64,000 nucleotides of DNA from Latrodectus hesperus (Eukaryota > Arthropoda > Arachnida > Araneae > Theridiidae): positions 18,088,983 to 18,152,982 of the forward strand of contig CM075860.1 in NCBI GenBank assembly GCA_037975125.1, written 5' to 3'. Position 1 is the stretch's first letter; each line of letters opens with the position of its first letter. This document shows positions 26,901 through 37,601 of this stretch, piece by piece. Below the pieces are notes generated by a model that saw nothing but the letters and a program-made list of their open reading frames with translations, had not been told where the DNA came from and ran no database searches. A program made the position numbers and the translations under genes.

Positions 26901-29274
26901 TGATTTAATCATATTAATAGCAGGAAGTAATTTTCTATGAACTTTTATTTGAAATCTAAATTTTTCTAATTTTTCAACCTCATAAATAATATTTTCCGTA
27001 GAATAAAATGGTAAAACTATTCAGAATTTGCATTCTTTGATAACAAAAATATCTTACTAATTTTGGAAAAAAACAAACAAAAAAACTTAATAATATTCAA
27101 AAGTAAATAAAATTCAAAAGTAAATAATATTCAAATATAAATAATATTCAAAAGTAAATAAAATTCTATAAGATCTTAATGATGAATGAGATACAGTTAT
27201 ATATTTTATCAAACAATGCTTAAAATTTCATTCTTTTATTAAATAAATATATAATTTTAAAAAACTTTTCTCATCTTTTCATACACTTATGTTTTTAAAT
27301 ATTTTTAACCATGATAATTAATTGCTTATAATTTAGAATATTTTAATTTCTTATTTTATGCATTTATTTTAAAAAGCAAGTCTTTAATTTATGAAATAAA
27401 TAAAAAGCTTAAAAATACATTTGGAAATTTGATATAAAGCGAAAAATACATATTTACCATTCTGTAATTAACTTAAAGATAATGTATTATAAAACCTTGT
27501 TATCGGACGAAAAATAAATTGCTCTGAATAATAAATTATCAAGCACGTTTAATATCATTTGCATTTAAACGAAGAAAATTACAAGATTAAACTATAATTC
27601 TTAAAAAATTAAATGGTGTTGGTGAATATTTACTCATTTCTTACGTCGTATGAATATTTAAATAAAATTGTCACAGTAATGGATTTTTATGTTTCTTTAT
27701 AAATTTTTACAGGGAATTTAAAGTGAAGCCCTAGTATAATTTTATATCTTTTACTGATAATTTTTAAATTCTTAATATTTGAAAAATTGAATATTTTGAA
27801 AAGAAAATTAGACTAAAATATACTAGAGTTTTTTTAAGAGTATTTTATTTCTCATAACAATTTTTATTTGTGAAAACATAATTGCTGACTTTAGAACAAT
27901 ATAATTAACAATTTACTGAAAAAATCTCAAAGTTTGTGGTAAATTTTCCCTTATTTTGACTGACCGATTTATTTTTGTGACCTTTGACCTTTAATTCGTT
28001 GAGCTAACTCAAAAGTTTTCAACGAAGATTCGAAAGTATATTCAATAGTAAGCTTGACATTCTCATTACATTTAAATCTAAGTATCTAATAATTTTTTTA
28101 AAAGGAAAAATATTAGTGTTTTTTTTTAAAAATTACCTTGTGAAATTAAAACTGATTATTTTGGGTTGTGGAATAAGTGATTGCATGGTTAGATATATAT
28201 GAAAAATTGTTTTACTAATACTCACATAACCAAATTTATTTAATTTTGCTATGTTATAGATGAAGAATAATGCTTATGAAAATTTTATCACTTATATTAG
28301 CAAAAGAATGAGGATTTTAAAGCACCATTATTAAAATTCTTAAAAATCTATATTGTTAAAATTTTTCTGTCATTCGAAAAGTAAAATTAAAGTGAGAAAG
28401 AAAATAAAGTAATTTTGATCTTTTGTGTATGATACTACTTATAAAAATTTTTTTATTTATAATTGTTAAGAAATACATGGAAAATTTTTTATAGGAATAG
28501 GAAAATATATTTTTGATTCATATAGTATTTATTCAACTAAAATTAATCTAAGATTCGGTAAACTGCCTTTTTTTATTCAATTCTGAGTTTTGAAATAAAA
28601 GAGAAAGAATTTAATAAAAAAATTAATACTTAATAACAGAAAATATTACTAAAATTTCTTTTAATAGAAAATAAAAGATAGAAATAGAGAAAATAAAAGA
28701 AAGATAGATAAAAGATAGAGTTTAAAGAAATAACGTATGTCTTGAAATAAACACCGAATATATTTTTATTAAAAATCACAGATTGTTTTTTTACTATAAC
28801 TATGTAGTCAATAAATCGAAAGCAATTTCTTTAATGCAGAGGAATATTAAACTACAAATACCTTAAAAATTTGATAATGATAAAATTATAAATTTATAAA
28901 ATGAAAAATTAATTATAATTACGTCAATATTAATATAGAAAAATGTTAAAATTCATGATTTTTAATCATGAATAATAAAGGATTTCCATTTTTTGTAGAA
29001 AACTTCAGCTTAGTTGAAAAAAAAATTTGAAATATCATTTAAAATTACTGTACAAAATTATAGTTTTCTTTGAAGCTGACTTTCAGAAGTTTTTTTAAGT
29101 TGAATTTCCTGTTTTTCCTTCATATAATTAAATGTTTCTTAAATAATATTACGCTCAAAATGCACAAAAGCATCATTTTATACATAATTAAGTTATATTG
29201 GCATGCCAAGTAAGTTTTTTGCAATTTCCTTTAATTCCCATATAACTCAACTAAGATTAACTCAGAATGATGAA
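26901..29274. other. AT-rich sequence, nothing recognised
   Basis: About 2.4 kb. There is a short local repetition of AAAAGTAAATAA(T/A)ATTC near 27110-27165 (three to four copies, 20-25 bp apart) and a small AAAGATAGA repeat near 28670-28715. No gene. Confidence 0.5.
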
Positions 29275-29370
29275 ACAATCAAGGAATCTTGAGGTCTTAA
29301 GATTAAGCAGGCAACCAAAAATCTGGCCTTCGTTTCAATAGTTCATGGGTTCGAATCTCACCTCAAGCTT
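29275..29370 (+). repeat. tRNA-like SINE head fragment
   Basis: GGGTTCGAATCTCACC at about 29347-29362 is a strong box B. The preceding 60 nt are tRNA-sized but lack a clear box A. A family B SINE is inserted immediately downstream, so this is probably an older tRNA-derived repeat used as target. Confidence 0.4.
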
Positions 29371-29662
29371 GAAAGGGGACGCTCTCATTATCTGAAGGTA
29401 GTGATTTCGAATCCTGACTTATAACGAAGATCTGTCGTGTTCACTAAAGGCGGCTTGGGCACGTTAAATAGGCTATAGTTGCAATGTCCTTCAGGTAAAA
29501 TGATACCTTTGGGGGTGGCACACCAAGTATTGGCAGTCTTCTGTTTGGTCCCTGCCTCAAAATTACAAAGACTCCTCCGGGTTGATTCTATGTAACTGGT
29601 AGAGCCCAAAATAGTACAGGTTGTACAGGGAAGAATGCTGGTGCAACAACAACCTCAAGCTT
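29360..29662 (+). mobile_element. SINE family B with 11-bp TSD
   Basis: The element spans 29371-29651 and is flanked by perfect copies of ACCTCAAGCTT (29360-29370 and 29652-29662). The head has GGTAGTGATTTCGAATCC (box B-like). The body has GTGTTCACTAAAGGCGGC, GCACGTTAAATA, TGCAATGTCCTTC, TGATACCTTTGGGG, TATTGGCAGTCTTC, AAATTACAAAGACTCC and GTAACTGGTAGAGCCC. The 3' end is GCTGGTGCAACAACAA, a (CAA)n tail. The 73-aa minus-strand frame here is antisense to it. This copy sets the family boundaries used for the others. Confidence 0.85.
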
Positions 29663-31505
29663 TGATAATTATAGTGTTCGGGAATCCTCTTTAAGTTTTT
29701 GATCCAAGTCTGATTAATCTTCGTGTAAAAAACGACCGTTAAGCTATAAACAAATCAAATATTAAGGTTATAAAATATTAGCAGAAATACGCTCAGAAAT
29801 TTCTTATAGCTTATATTTTTAACATCATCTGAACAATTTGTTGGTATTTAATCAACACCAGAACTATGACTCATAAAACATTAAAAAAAACTCATAAATA
29901 TGGTAGTAAGGTTTCTTACTTAAGTTTATGTTTCAACTTAAAATTTTCTACGAATATGCACTTATACTCAAAATATCTATTTGATATGCTTATTTAAGTA
30001 CACATTCAGTTAGTTTTATAAATCAATAATTTTTTTCTAGAGCTATTTCTGTTACGAATTGTGTTTCTTTTGTTTATGTATTTATAAATAACCTATTGTA
30101 TGTAATATACTTGTAGAATTAAAAATTGCATATGACTGAAAATACTTTGAAATGTAACATATTGTAATGTCACTCATGTTTATTGAATGATACACAAAAA
30201 CTTCGCCAAAAACTACCGTATCAGATAAAAGAAATACATGAAAAATTAAATGAAGTTACTGTCCAACTTCATGAATTATTTTGCTACCAGTTTAAATTAA
30301 GATTTCATATATAATATAACACTTTATTAAATAAATAATAATCCAAACTCAATCAAAGTTTTCATTGTTGTTTACTTTTTACTAGTAAATTTTATGACAT
30401 ATTTTTAAATTTATTTAAATTATGCTTGCGTAAGTGAGTAACAATTGCTTAAATTCGTTAAAATTATTAAAACTTGCCCCAGTCCATATCATTTGCTAAC
30501 ATGTTGCTTTAATTAAGGTACAATTTTTATGTAGTTCTACTTGTTAACAAATAGGATTGTTTTCATATTTTGAAGAAAAAACATGATAATTGTTTTTTCA
30601 TCAAAATATGTGATTTAGTAAATTTTATAAGAGATGGAAATATATAATATACTTTTACATATGAAGAATAAAAATTTCAGAGTGTGTTGTTAGTTATTTC
30701 AACTATTTTTACTTATTTTGGTTCATATTATTTATTTTTATATTATATAATATTAATTTTATTCACCTTTTATTATTTTATTCTTTCATAATTTATGTAA
30801 TTTATTACTATAATATGATACGAAATAAGTATTATTAGGGGAAATATCAGTATGGTTAAATTGTTATTGTCTAACATTTAATTTTATTAGCATTTTATTA
30901 CTTCAAAAAAAAGACAAAAGTATATTTTTGAATTCATATATGAAAAAAAAAACTTTTCAATCACTTAAATAAATAAAATGATGTTAAATTTCATTCGATT
31001 ATTGAAATCTTACAAATGGTATAACAATTTTACAAATAGAAGATTTTCAATTACAAGATTTTATTCATGTAGCAAATGAAAATTAATTGCTTCGAATTTT
31101 TTAAATTGTTAATTTTTATCAGTTTTTAAATCTTAAAAACAATAAAACAACTTTTAAATTTTCAATAAACGGAAATTATCAGTCATGTTATCAGAAATGC
31201 AATACTGAGTAAATATAAGTGAAAAGTGTTGATTTTTGCATTAAAATAAACTATCACGAATTTAATCAGAATATTCCTGAACAAAATAATCCTCTGTCGA
31301 ATTAGATGTTATGGGAATAAGATAATTATTGAATAATCTATTAAGCCAAATGATATTTTTGAGTTAATTCTTGACTTGAAAATTTACAATTTATATTTCT
31401 AAAAATAAAATTTTTTTACGTATTTAAAATTTAGAATAATAAGGAGGAAATTTTCATCCCACTTAATCTGAATCATAAATATATAAAAAAAACTGTGCAT
31501 TCTAC
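29663..31505. other. AT-rich sequence, nothing recognised
   Basis: About 1.8 kb without a supportable gene, RNA or repeat. Confidence 0.5.
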
Positions 31506-31830
31506 ATTATATTCTGCCGACCGATTGGCTGAGTGGTTAGCGTTTCTGACTCCTGAGCTGTTGGTCCTGGGTTCGAATCCCGGTTCGGGCATGGATGTTT
31601 CTTCCCTTCTCTGTTCTCTCTGTCTTTTCTTCTGTGATGTTGTATGAATGTGGCCCACCCTATAAATGGGTTTGTGGTGGTATGGCGCGAGTAACGCTAC
31701 TCGCCTCTGTGACTTGGTGCCCAGGTGCTCGCTGGGTAACGATAAATGAATAGCAGTTTATGGCCTTGTTGTGGCATAGGGTTTAGTTACCCTTGTGTGC
31801 CCTCCATTGGATAAAAAAATATTATATTCT
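31506..31830 (+). mobile_element. tRNA-derived SINE, family A, with 10-bp TSD
   Basis: The element is 31516-31820, flanked by ATTATATTCT at 31506-31515 and 31821-31830. It has an intact box A, TGGCTGAGTGG (31526-31536), and box B, GGTTCGAATCC (31570-31580), with tRNA spacing. A non-tRNA body follows, including GGTGCCCAGGTGCTCGCTGG and GTAACGATAAATGAATAGCA, then an A-rich tail. RNA polymerase III would transcribe it, and a LINE would supply the reverse transcriptase. A second copy with a deleted body is at 53483-53714. The 61-aa minus-strand frame here is spurious. Confidence 0.9.
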
Positions 31831-32736
31831 AATTAATATACAAAAAAAATTGCATTCATGCAAATTTTCAAAGAAAATAAATTTTAAATTTATACAGGTC
31901 TTAAATTTTATTCTTAAATTCTTAAATCTTAGATTTTACTCGTTGAATGTAATAAGAAAAAAAGGAATGTCATAAATAATAAATAAGTACCATAAATGTT
32001 TAAAATTCATGATAATTTTATGTATGAAGTACTTTCTATAAAGGCGATCAATATCTTAGCAAACATTGATCATTTTCGAATTATACTGAAAGTTGTATTG
32101 AAATTTTGTCAGAAACTAAGCTATTATGTTTTGAGCTAAAAATAAATGCTACTTTAGTGCATGCTTCTCAAATGTTTCATTTAAACTATAATTAGAGTCA
32201 ACCAATGTAAGTTCGATTTAAAATCGATAACAATTGTATTGGATTGTTTGCGTTTTTCTACTTCTTTCAGTATCAATTATTTTATTCTGCATGACAAAAA
32301 TGAGAAGAGAAAAGCTTTCAATTGATCCAATTTCTACACGCCATCGTGTTTCTTGAGACTTTATGTAAACAAATTATCGAATAAAGTTAATGAAAAAAGA
32401 AATATATTGATCATTCAACATATTGTTGCTATAAAAAGTAACACAAACTATGGACAGGGAAAATGTCATTTAAGAATTGACTTACAGTAGACAACTTAAC
32501 CATTATTAAATTTTAAAATCCTAAAGTCAAATATTTAATTTTAATGTTGTCTCATATAGTTTTCTAATTTGATCTCAATTTATATAATTTATAAATGAAA
32601 ATATTGATAAAAGAGGATTTTTAGGTATATTTAGGTAAAAATATGAATTATTTAAAAATACTAGTCCATTGTACATTTTAAAAAAAGTAATGGAAATCTG
32701 AAATGCAAGAGAGTTTTATATCCCATTAAAACTATT
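31831..32736. other. AT-rich sequence, nothing recognised
   Basis: No gene recognised. Confidence 0.45.
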
Positions 32737-32800
32737 ATATGACACGTGATCATATATTCAAACTTATTTTTTGAATATATAATGATCACGTGTGTCATAT
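32737..32800. repeat. Long hairpin containing CACGTG/TGATCA blocks
   Basis: Arm 32737-32762 (ATATGACACGTGATCATATA...) is the inverse of arm 32770-32800, apart from two 2-nt insertions in the right arm. The loop is 7 nt. Each arm contains the palindromes CACGTG or its neighbour GATC. No gene is linked to it. Confidence 0.75.
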
Positions 32801-33751
32801 TTAATAATGGCACAAAGTATTTTAAGGTATTTACAGTTATGTCACCTTCTTACGGAAAAATATTTCCCAAATTTTTATAAGTTAAACGTTTTTTTTTCAA
32901 TTGAAAGATTTGCGAATTTCTTTTCTAAGTTTGCTATAAAGAGGAAATTGCATAAGCATTTTATTCTCAAATAAATTATAAAAAACACCATGAAAAGTTT
33001 ATTCTTATGAACAGCTTTTTAGTGAATGGGTAGTAAAAACTGCGCATAGTGTATCAGTTGGGAAATATGCCATCATTTTCCAAATGAGATTTATTGCGGA
33101 ACCATAAGATGGCTTCAAGTATCAAGCTTGTTTTTTAAGATTTTCAAATAGCTTTTGTTAAGATATTGCAGGAATTATTTTAGCACTTATCCAATCCATG
33201 GCACTCTCGTTGAACAAATATTTAAATAATCTCCAATCCCTACTTTAAGTTAAAAAAAAAACTATCATGGTATTAGAAATGTGTTTAGTGAAGCGAAAAT
33301 TACCAAGTTTGATTAGTGATTGTTGCAGAACCTGCATTTAACTTTATAAAAATCAAGTTGAATGCTTCGGAGATTTTGGGGATTTCTGCCTTGTGATGTT
33401 TAAATATGGTGTAGTTTATCTAAAAATTACTGCCAGAAAATTCATCATGGATTTTTGGCAAATTTTCCAACAACTTCTAGCAGTTAAATTATAAACTATC
33501 TCAAAATTCATTGTATCGATCAAATTAAGATCATAAGGCGAGTTTCTTACATCATTTTGGCTTAAGAAGCCTTTAATTTTTGACATGCTTCGTAAAGACT
33601 GATTTAACAAAATAAAGAGTCATATGTTTTAACTGTCTGTAAGTCATAAATGAGATTGTATGGAAACTCTACTTAAATAGACAGAAATTTAAATTTCCTC
33701 TTGGAACAGAAAATATAACTCCAAGAAAGGCCACATACATAATGATGCAGG
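32801..33751. other. AT-rich sequence, nothing recognised
   Basis: Frames at 32792-32974 and 33416-33610 (minus) have no recognisable motif. The minus-strand 64-aa frame lies in slightly richer sequence, but I cannot assign it. Confidence 0.35.
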
Positions 33752-34058
33752 TGAGTCCCGGATAGTACCATTAGGTTAACGGGTTGGGAATACTCGCCCA
33801 TCACCAAGTGCCTCGTCATTTTGACCCACTTTCAGGTGAGAGTTCGACCCACTTTCCGAGCTGGCACCATCGTCTCCACATCCATGCCACACCAGGGGAA
33901 GAAATTTGTACTAGCACCAGTAACCCAGTGAGAAGGAGTATGGCATAGCCCTGGTATGGCAGGGTCACCTTCCCAATCATTAGCAGTAGCAAATGATGCT
34001 TTACTTTGCTGATCTTAACGGGAAGCGGCGTGAAGCTATTAAGCCACTGGAGGTCAAG
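33752..34058 (+). repeat. Interspersed repeat family D, copy 1
   Basis: A GC-richer block sharing ordered motifs with 40585-40852: CATCCATGCCACACCAG(G)GGAAG, GGTCACCTTCC, and the closing TTAACGGGAAGCGGCGTGAA with ATTAAGCCACT. On the minus strand GTGGGTCGAACTCTC is box B-like, so it may be a tRNA-derived SINE in reverse, but this is unproven. It abuts a family B SINE on its right. Confidence 0.6.
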
Positions 34059-34071
34059 AATGGATTCAGTG

Positions 34072-34396
34072 TCCTGTTTGGCTAGGGCGTTTGTTCTCGT
34101 AAGGTAGTGTGTTCGATCCCGACCCCCAGCCGAAAGTCCGCCGTGTTCACTAATGAAAGGTGGAGCACGTTAAATATGTCATGGTTACAATGTCCTACAT
34201 CATTTTTGGGGGGGGGGGAAGGAGGTCAAGTCTGAGAGTCTTCTTCCTGGTCCGTGTTTTTAAATTACGAAAACATCTCTATGGGCTACGATGGCATATC
34301 AATTGGGTGACCCATTATGAAAGGAGCCCTCACTTTCTCTCCTTGTAATTCTGAGAGGTGGAAATCTTAGTAGTTGGGCATTATACAACAAAATAT
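34072..34396 (+). mobile_element. SINE family B, copy 3
   Basis: Head TGTTTGGCTAGGGCGTTTG, GGTAGTGTGTTCGATCCC (box B) and GCCGAAAGTCC, then TGTTCACTAATGAAAGGTGG, GAGCACGTTAAATATGTCAT, GGTTACAATGTCCT, a (G)10 run at 34207, GAGTCTTCTTCCTGGTCC and AAATTACGAAAAC. It ends near TACAACAAAA. It has diverged from the 29.4-kb copy; boundaries are approximate and no TSD was confirmed. The 62-aa frame 34160-34348 is spurious. Confidence 0.72.
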
Positions 34397-34694
34397 AATG
34401 CTGAGAAAAATAGATTATTAAATAATATTGTACATCTAAAGAATTATTCTTATATTTAAATATTACATCATTTGGTATCAGTACTCAAACACTCAGTTAA
34501 TTTTCTAAGTTACGACTCTTGTAACATAGGTTAAAGATAACTCATGCATTGGTTGGGCCATCTACTACAAATAAGAGTTAAATAAGATTTAAAAAACTTC
34601 TGAATGATACAGTTTCAATGCACTTTTTCAAAGGTTAAAGATTAAATGACAAAATGGCAAATCTTTTTGAATATAAAAAATGTAAAAACTCTCA
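34397..34694. other. AT-rich sequence, nothing recognised
   Basis: No feature seen. Confidence 0.4.
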
Positions 34695-34814
34695 TTTATG
34701 TATCTATATATTTAATTTCAAAATTGTCTACCAATTATTTTTCATTTTTTCATTTTATGTATCTATATATTTAATTTCAAAATTGTGTGTCTACCAATTA
34801 TTTTTCATTTTATA
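34695..34814. repeat. ~62-bp tandem duplication
   Basis: TTATGTATCTATATATTTAA (quoted in part), TTTCAAAATTG, CTACCAATTATTTTTCATTT occurs twice in succession, starting near 34695 and 34753. The second copy has an extra TGTG. Confidence 0.8.
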
Positions 34815-34887
34815 ATCCTAGAAATCTTGAAAAACTTATGCAATGTAATAACTCACTTTCAAAGTAAGACCTGTATTTAATTTTTAC

Positions 34888-34934
34888 TTACTTCGGCGAA
34901 AATAACTTTCAAACTGCTATTTTCGCTGAAGTAA
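34888..34934. repeat. 17-bp hairpin
   Basis: TTACTTCGGCGAAAATA (34888-34904) pairs with TATTTTCGCTGAAGTAA (34918-34934) with one mismatch around a 13-nt loop. It is unusually CpG-containing for the region. Confidence 0.7.
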
Positions 34935-35880
34935 ATTAAAAATTAATTCCGTTAATATTTTCGCTTTTAGCAATTGATAATTAAAAGTTAAAATCACTAA
35001 GCCTTTTACGAAAGTTATTCAAATTTAATACTTTATTTAGAACTAATAAATACAAATTAAAAAGATTAATGTTCATGCAAGTTTAAAATGTTTCTTAAAA
35101 ATAATTTTATCTACTTTAAAATATCCTTTCTTTCATTAATTGTGTTAAATGAATAAAAAACACTTTTTAATGAGCATTAGAAATTTTAAAATAACATATA
35201 CTTTTTGTTGGAAATTAAGATTGATTTCAGCTTATGATTAATTGATACACAATGATTAAATATTTTCTAAATTTTTTTAAAGGTAAGATTGTAAGAGCTT
35301 GATGGTTTGAAAAGCATGATAAATAAATAAACTTCAAGACAAATTTTCTTAAAACTTTAGATAAGAAAATTTTTTAATAAGTTTTTCTTTTACTTGACTT
35401 TGTAATTTATTAATAATAAACATGAACGATAAATGCATTTTACATTAATCAGTTTCAGAAAAATATGGTTTTAAGAAAGAAAAACAATGAATTATGCTGT
35501 AAACAATCAATGAGAGGAACAAATATGGTAGCTGTCAAAGGTGGAGATCCAATTATTTTTGAAATGATACTGCTTTATGAAAAATTTTCGGATTTATTTT
35601 CTGTTGCTTGAGAACCTAAAGAGTTATAAAATATAAGGCTTAGAAAGAAAAAAGTAGCAAAAAGAATCCAGATTTCTCTAAGATTATTGGTTAATGATTC
35701 TGGATCATTTTTCTATTAGTATAATAGCGTTATTTACTTTTCTTTATAATTCATAAACAGTAATATTATAAAATGTAAACGTTTATGAACTATCATAAAA
35801 TCTTTCGAAACTAAATTTTAATTAATTTTTATATCTAATTTAAAATTTCACAGATTAAGTTTGAAATCATTGCTTATTTG
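34935..35880. other. AT-rich sequence, nothing recognised
   Basis: No gene or repeat recognised. Confidence 0.45.
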
Positions 35881-36343
35881 TATAAGCAATAATAGAATAT
35901 ATTTATAACAAAAGCTGTTACATGTTTTTCAATATTTTGAGTTCATAGTGAATTCAGATAGCACTAATACTTACATATTACATATTACAAATAACACCAA
36001 TTTATTTTAGCTATATTCGCTTGTTAAAGGTAAAAAAATTTGGTTTGGCGAGATTAACTGCAACCAAATGAAAAAGTACCTAATACTGCATATCAAAATT
36101 ACTTAAGAAATTTTAGTATAAGCAATAATAGAATATATTTATAACAAAAGCTGTTACATGTTTTTCAATATTTTGAGTTCATAGTGAATTCAGATAGCAC
36201 TAATACTTGCATATTACATATTACAAATAACACCAATTTATTTTAGCTATATTCGCTTGTTAAAGGTAAAAAATTTGGTTTGGCGAGATTAACTCCAACC
36301 AAATGAAAAAGTACCTAATATTGCATATCAAAATTACTTAGGA
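35881..36343. repeat. 236-bp tandem duplication (2 copies)
   Basis: The first copy is 35881-36116. The second starts at 36117 with the same TATAAGCAATAATAGAATAT and runs to about 36343. The copies differ at only about five positions (for example TACTTACA versus TACTTGCA, one A fewer in a homopolymer, ACTGCAACC versus ACTCCAACC). This is a recent tandem duplication, or possibly two haplotypes joined during assembly. Confidence 0.92.
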
Positions 36344-37251
36344 ATTGATAAATTTTTAGGAAATGTTTTTGGAATGTTTCCATTCCACTCCCCCGTAAGA
36401 TAATCATCGGGAAATCGGGAAAGAAAGAAATTGTAAATTACTGACATAAATATTCCATTTGCAGGCATCAAGAATTGCTTAAAATGATTTAAGTTTTTAG
36501 AAACTTCTAAAAAGTGATACAAATATTTTATATAGTTACATTTCATAATAGTTATAACTTATTGACAACACTTCTTTAAACCCCAATGTTTATCTCTGGC
36601 GGAAAATACTTAGCAATCGTATGGGTGATCGATTACGTAAGTATGTTGAAATAATAACTTTTTTTCAATGAAACAAAATTAAATTTTTCTGTATTTGGCT
36701 GTTTTTTGCTCTTGGTGATTTGTGACCGTAATGCTCATTTTATAACCGGGTAAATTATCACAAAGTAATCTTTTGCTCTAACTAGTTTTAGCTTTGTTTA
36801 GCATTTAGCTTGTTTACCTGTGTTTATCCATTTTTGCCCCCAAAAGTTTGATTGGTATACCTTTTAAGATAAAAATTTGAGCCAGTAAAATATATCTACG
36901 TTATATTATTTTCGCTTCTCTGTAAGAAACATGCTATTTCTTTAGGATCATAAGCTGAGAAACGAACTATTTTTTAAATAAAAAAGCATAAAAAGGCTTG
37001 TATCAATTCTGATTAAAGTTTGCAGATAAATTTCAACATCTTAAAGAATTTATGAGCTTTAGTACTTCATTTGAAAAAAATGCGTATCTATTATTTAGAT
37101 TACATTCTCATTAGAAAATTTAATAGTGGATTAATGGTTTTTAATAAACAGAATTTAAAGATCAGCATATCTCAATGGTTTATACTGAACTGAGTTCTAA
37201 CTTCGATTTCGGAGCAAAATTTTCCTTATAAGTGTTATAGCTTGTTGTTGT
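36344..37251. other. AT-rich sequence, nothing recognised
   Basis: The 70-aa minus-strand frame at 36334-36546 has no motif. Confidence 0.4.
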
Positions 37252-37601
37252 TGCATACCCCCTTTGGCCAGCAGCGCTAGACCAGGTCCATAATGTTAAA
37301 CACCTCCAAAAAAATCAAGCACCATTAAAGGATCAATATATAAATCATCCGTGGATAGCCCTAGACACTCAAGTATGTGTTCTGGCGTAGCTTGTTCTGC
37401 AGCACAACCGGTATAGGTCTCGAAACTTTTGTTGACCTCAAAAAATTTTAATGATCTGAGATGACCACTTCGAAGCGGACGTGAGCAGTTTGTTCCTGTA
37501 TTTTAAAACCGTGAGCTTCCCGGACGAGAACACTGATACCATTGGTGTTCTGGTGGAACACTCCATGTGATTTTAATCCTGCTTTTTACTCTTGGAAAAA
37601 A
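37252..37601 (-). pseudogene. LINE ORF2 C-terminal fragment with (CAA)n tail
   Basis: On the minus strand: IKITWSVPPEHQWYQCS, GSSRF, LRSGHLRSLKF, KSFETYTGCAAEQATPEHIL, ECLGLSTDDLYIDPLMVLDF, then NIMDLV-like residues and a 3' end GGTATGCAACAACAACAAGC. The PPEHxWY, SGHLKSLxF and ATPEHIL-x-CLGL blocks are the region after RNase H in one arthropod LINE lineage. One stop and a frameshift break it. GTTATAGCTTGT at the tail and GTTGTAGCTTGT near 37604 could be an imperfect target duplication. The fragment at 42640-43018 is its relative. Confidence 0.75.

Noticed and set aside
31516..31590. Functional tRNA gene
   Set aside because: A and B boxes are good, but a non-tRNA body, an A-rich tail, a TSD and a second copy at 53483 show a SINE.
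34207..34217. G-run as a possible quadruplex
   Set aside because: A single G tract inside a degenerate SINE. No further G-runs are close enough to form a four-strand motif.
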